Assembly: GCA_030867875.1 (NCBI GenBank)
Contig: JAOWCC010000553.1
Coordinates: 459,001 to 523,000, forward strand
Direction: 5' to 3'
Length of the DNA stretch: 64,000 nt
DNA from: Actinernus sp. WN-2022
Lineage: Eukaryota > Cnidaria > Anthozoa > Actiniaria > Actinernidae
Shown: one piece after another, positions 63,957 to 64,000 of the stretch
Numbering within the stretch: the first letter of the stretch is position 1
How the letters are laid out: each line of letters begins with the position of its first letter
The notes under the pieces: generated by a model
Database searches by the model: none
Told to the model about the DNA's origin: nothing
What the model saw: only the letters and a program-made list of their open reading frames with translations
Made by a program: the position numbers and the translations under genes

Positions 63957-64000
63957 AGGACTGTGACGATTTTCAAAGACTGGAAGAAAACTCGACTTTT
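63957..64000. other. Window end
   Basis: Unique sequence after the array. The plus-frame opened by the repeat closes at TGA just after the last unit. Confidence 0.5.

Noticed and set aside
1..64000. Bacterial or symbiont origin
   Set aside because: LINEs, spliced exons, Penelope-like and Tigger elements and microsatellite tails are eukaryotic; there are no operons or ribosome-binding-site-led gene strings.

Overview
This is a eukaryotic, AT-rich, gene-poor window that reads as a graveyard of mobile elements. The mix of families points to an invertebrate, most likely a cnidarian such as a stony coral or sea anemone. It holds two lineages of Penelope-like elements, L2/CR1-like LINEs, a Tigger transposase, piggyBac and Mutator-like remnants, a Polinton-type fragment, and multiplied YqaJ/PHD, BEN, alpha-kinase and HIRAN-like pieces. 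The organism call is an inference from family content. No rRNA gene, canonical tRNA gene, bacterial operon or CRISPR array is visible.

Layout. 1-9 kb: a LINE ORF1 fragment, a possible 1.28-kb inverted-repeat element, a decayed LINE (3.2-5.1 kb), and a broken zinc-finger/YqaJ-nuclease/PHD gene (5.5-9 kb). 9.1-11.1 kb: a truncated Penelope-like element lying between inverted repeats and interrupted by a 553-bp element with a TTAA target duplication. 11.9-15.6 kb: a second, fuller LINE with ORF1 and ORF2. 17.5-20.3 kb: an alpha-kinase exon remnant and a Tigger element carrying an antisense HIRAN-like fragment. 20.3-23.8 kb: repeat families, including a dense cluster of the palindrome TTCATGAA. 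23.8-26.9 kb: the first of four copies of a hairpin-ended element family (others at 39.3-40.3, 41.0-42.9 and 57.0-58.8 kb). 27.6-33.3 kb: a Polinton-like integrase and structural protein remnant, a hammerhead-like tandem repeat, a Mutator-like transposase pseudogene and a piggyBac pseudogene. 36.2-37.6 kb: a spliced BEN-domain gene with an in-frame stop. 37.8-39.3 kb: a well-preserved Penelope-like RT/GIY-YIG ORF followed by a hammerhead-like motif. 45.5-47.2 and 49.7-52.2 kb: two non-autonomous elements with TA target duplications that share an internal core but have different termini. 48.0-53.4 kb: a large inverted duplication whose left arm still preserves the empty sites of two insertions in the right arm. 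53.4-58.8 kb: more palindromic elements. 59.8-64 kb: minisatellites, one invaded by a truncated LINE, and a 27-bp array open in several frames.

How the parts relate. Nearly every coding region is a truncated or frameshifted transposon protein, so there is no pathway to reconstruct. The candidate cellular gene is the BEN-domain gene. The most interesting material is non-coding: the hairpin-ended family, the paired TA elements with distinct subterminal palindromes, the hammerhead-like motifs linked to Penelope-like sequences, and internally documented insertion events.
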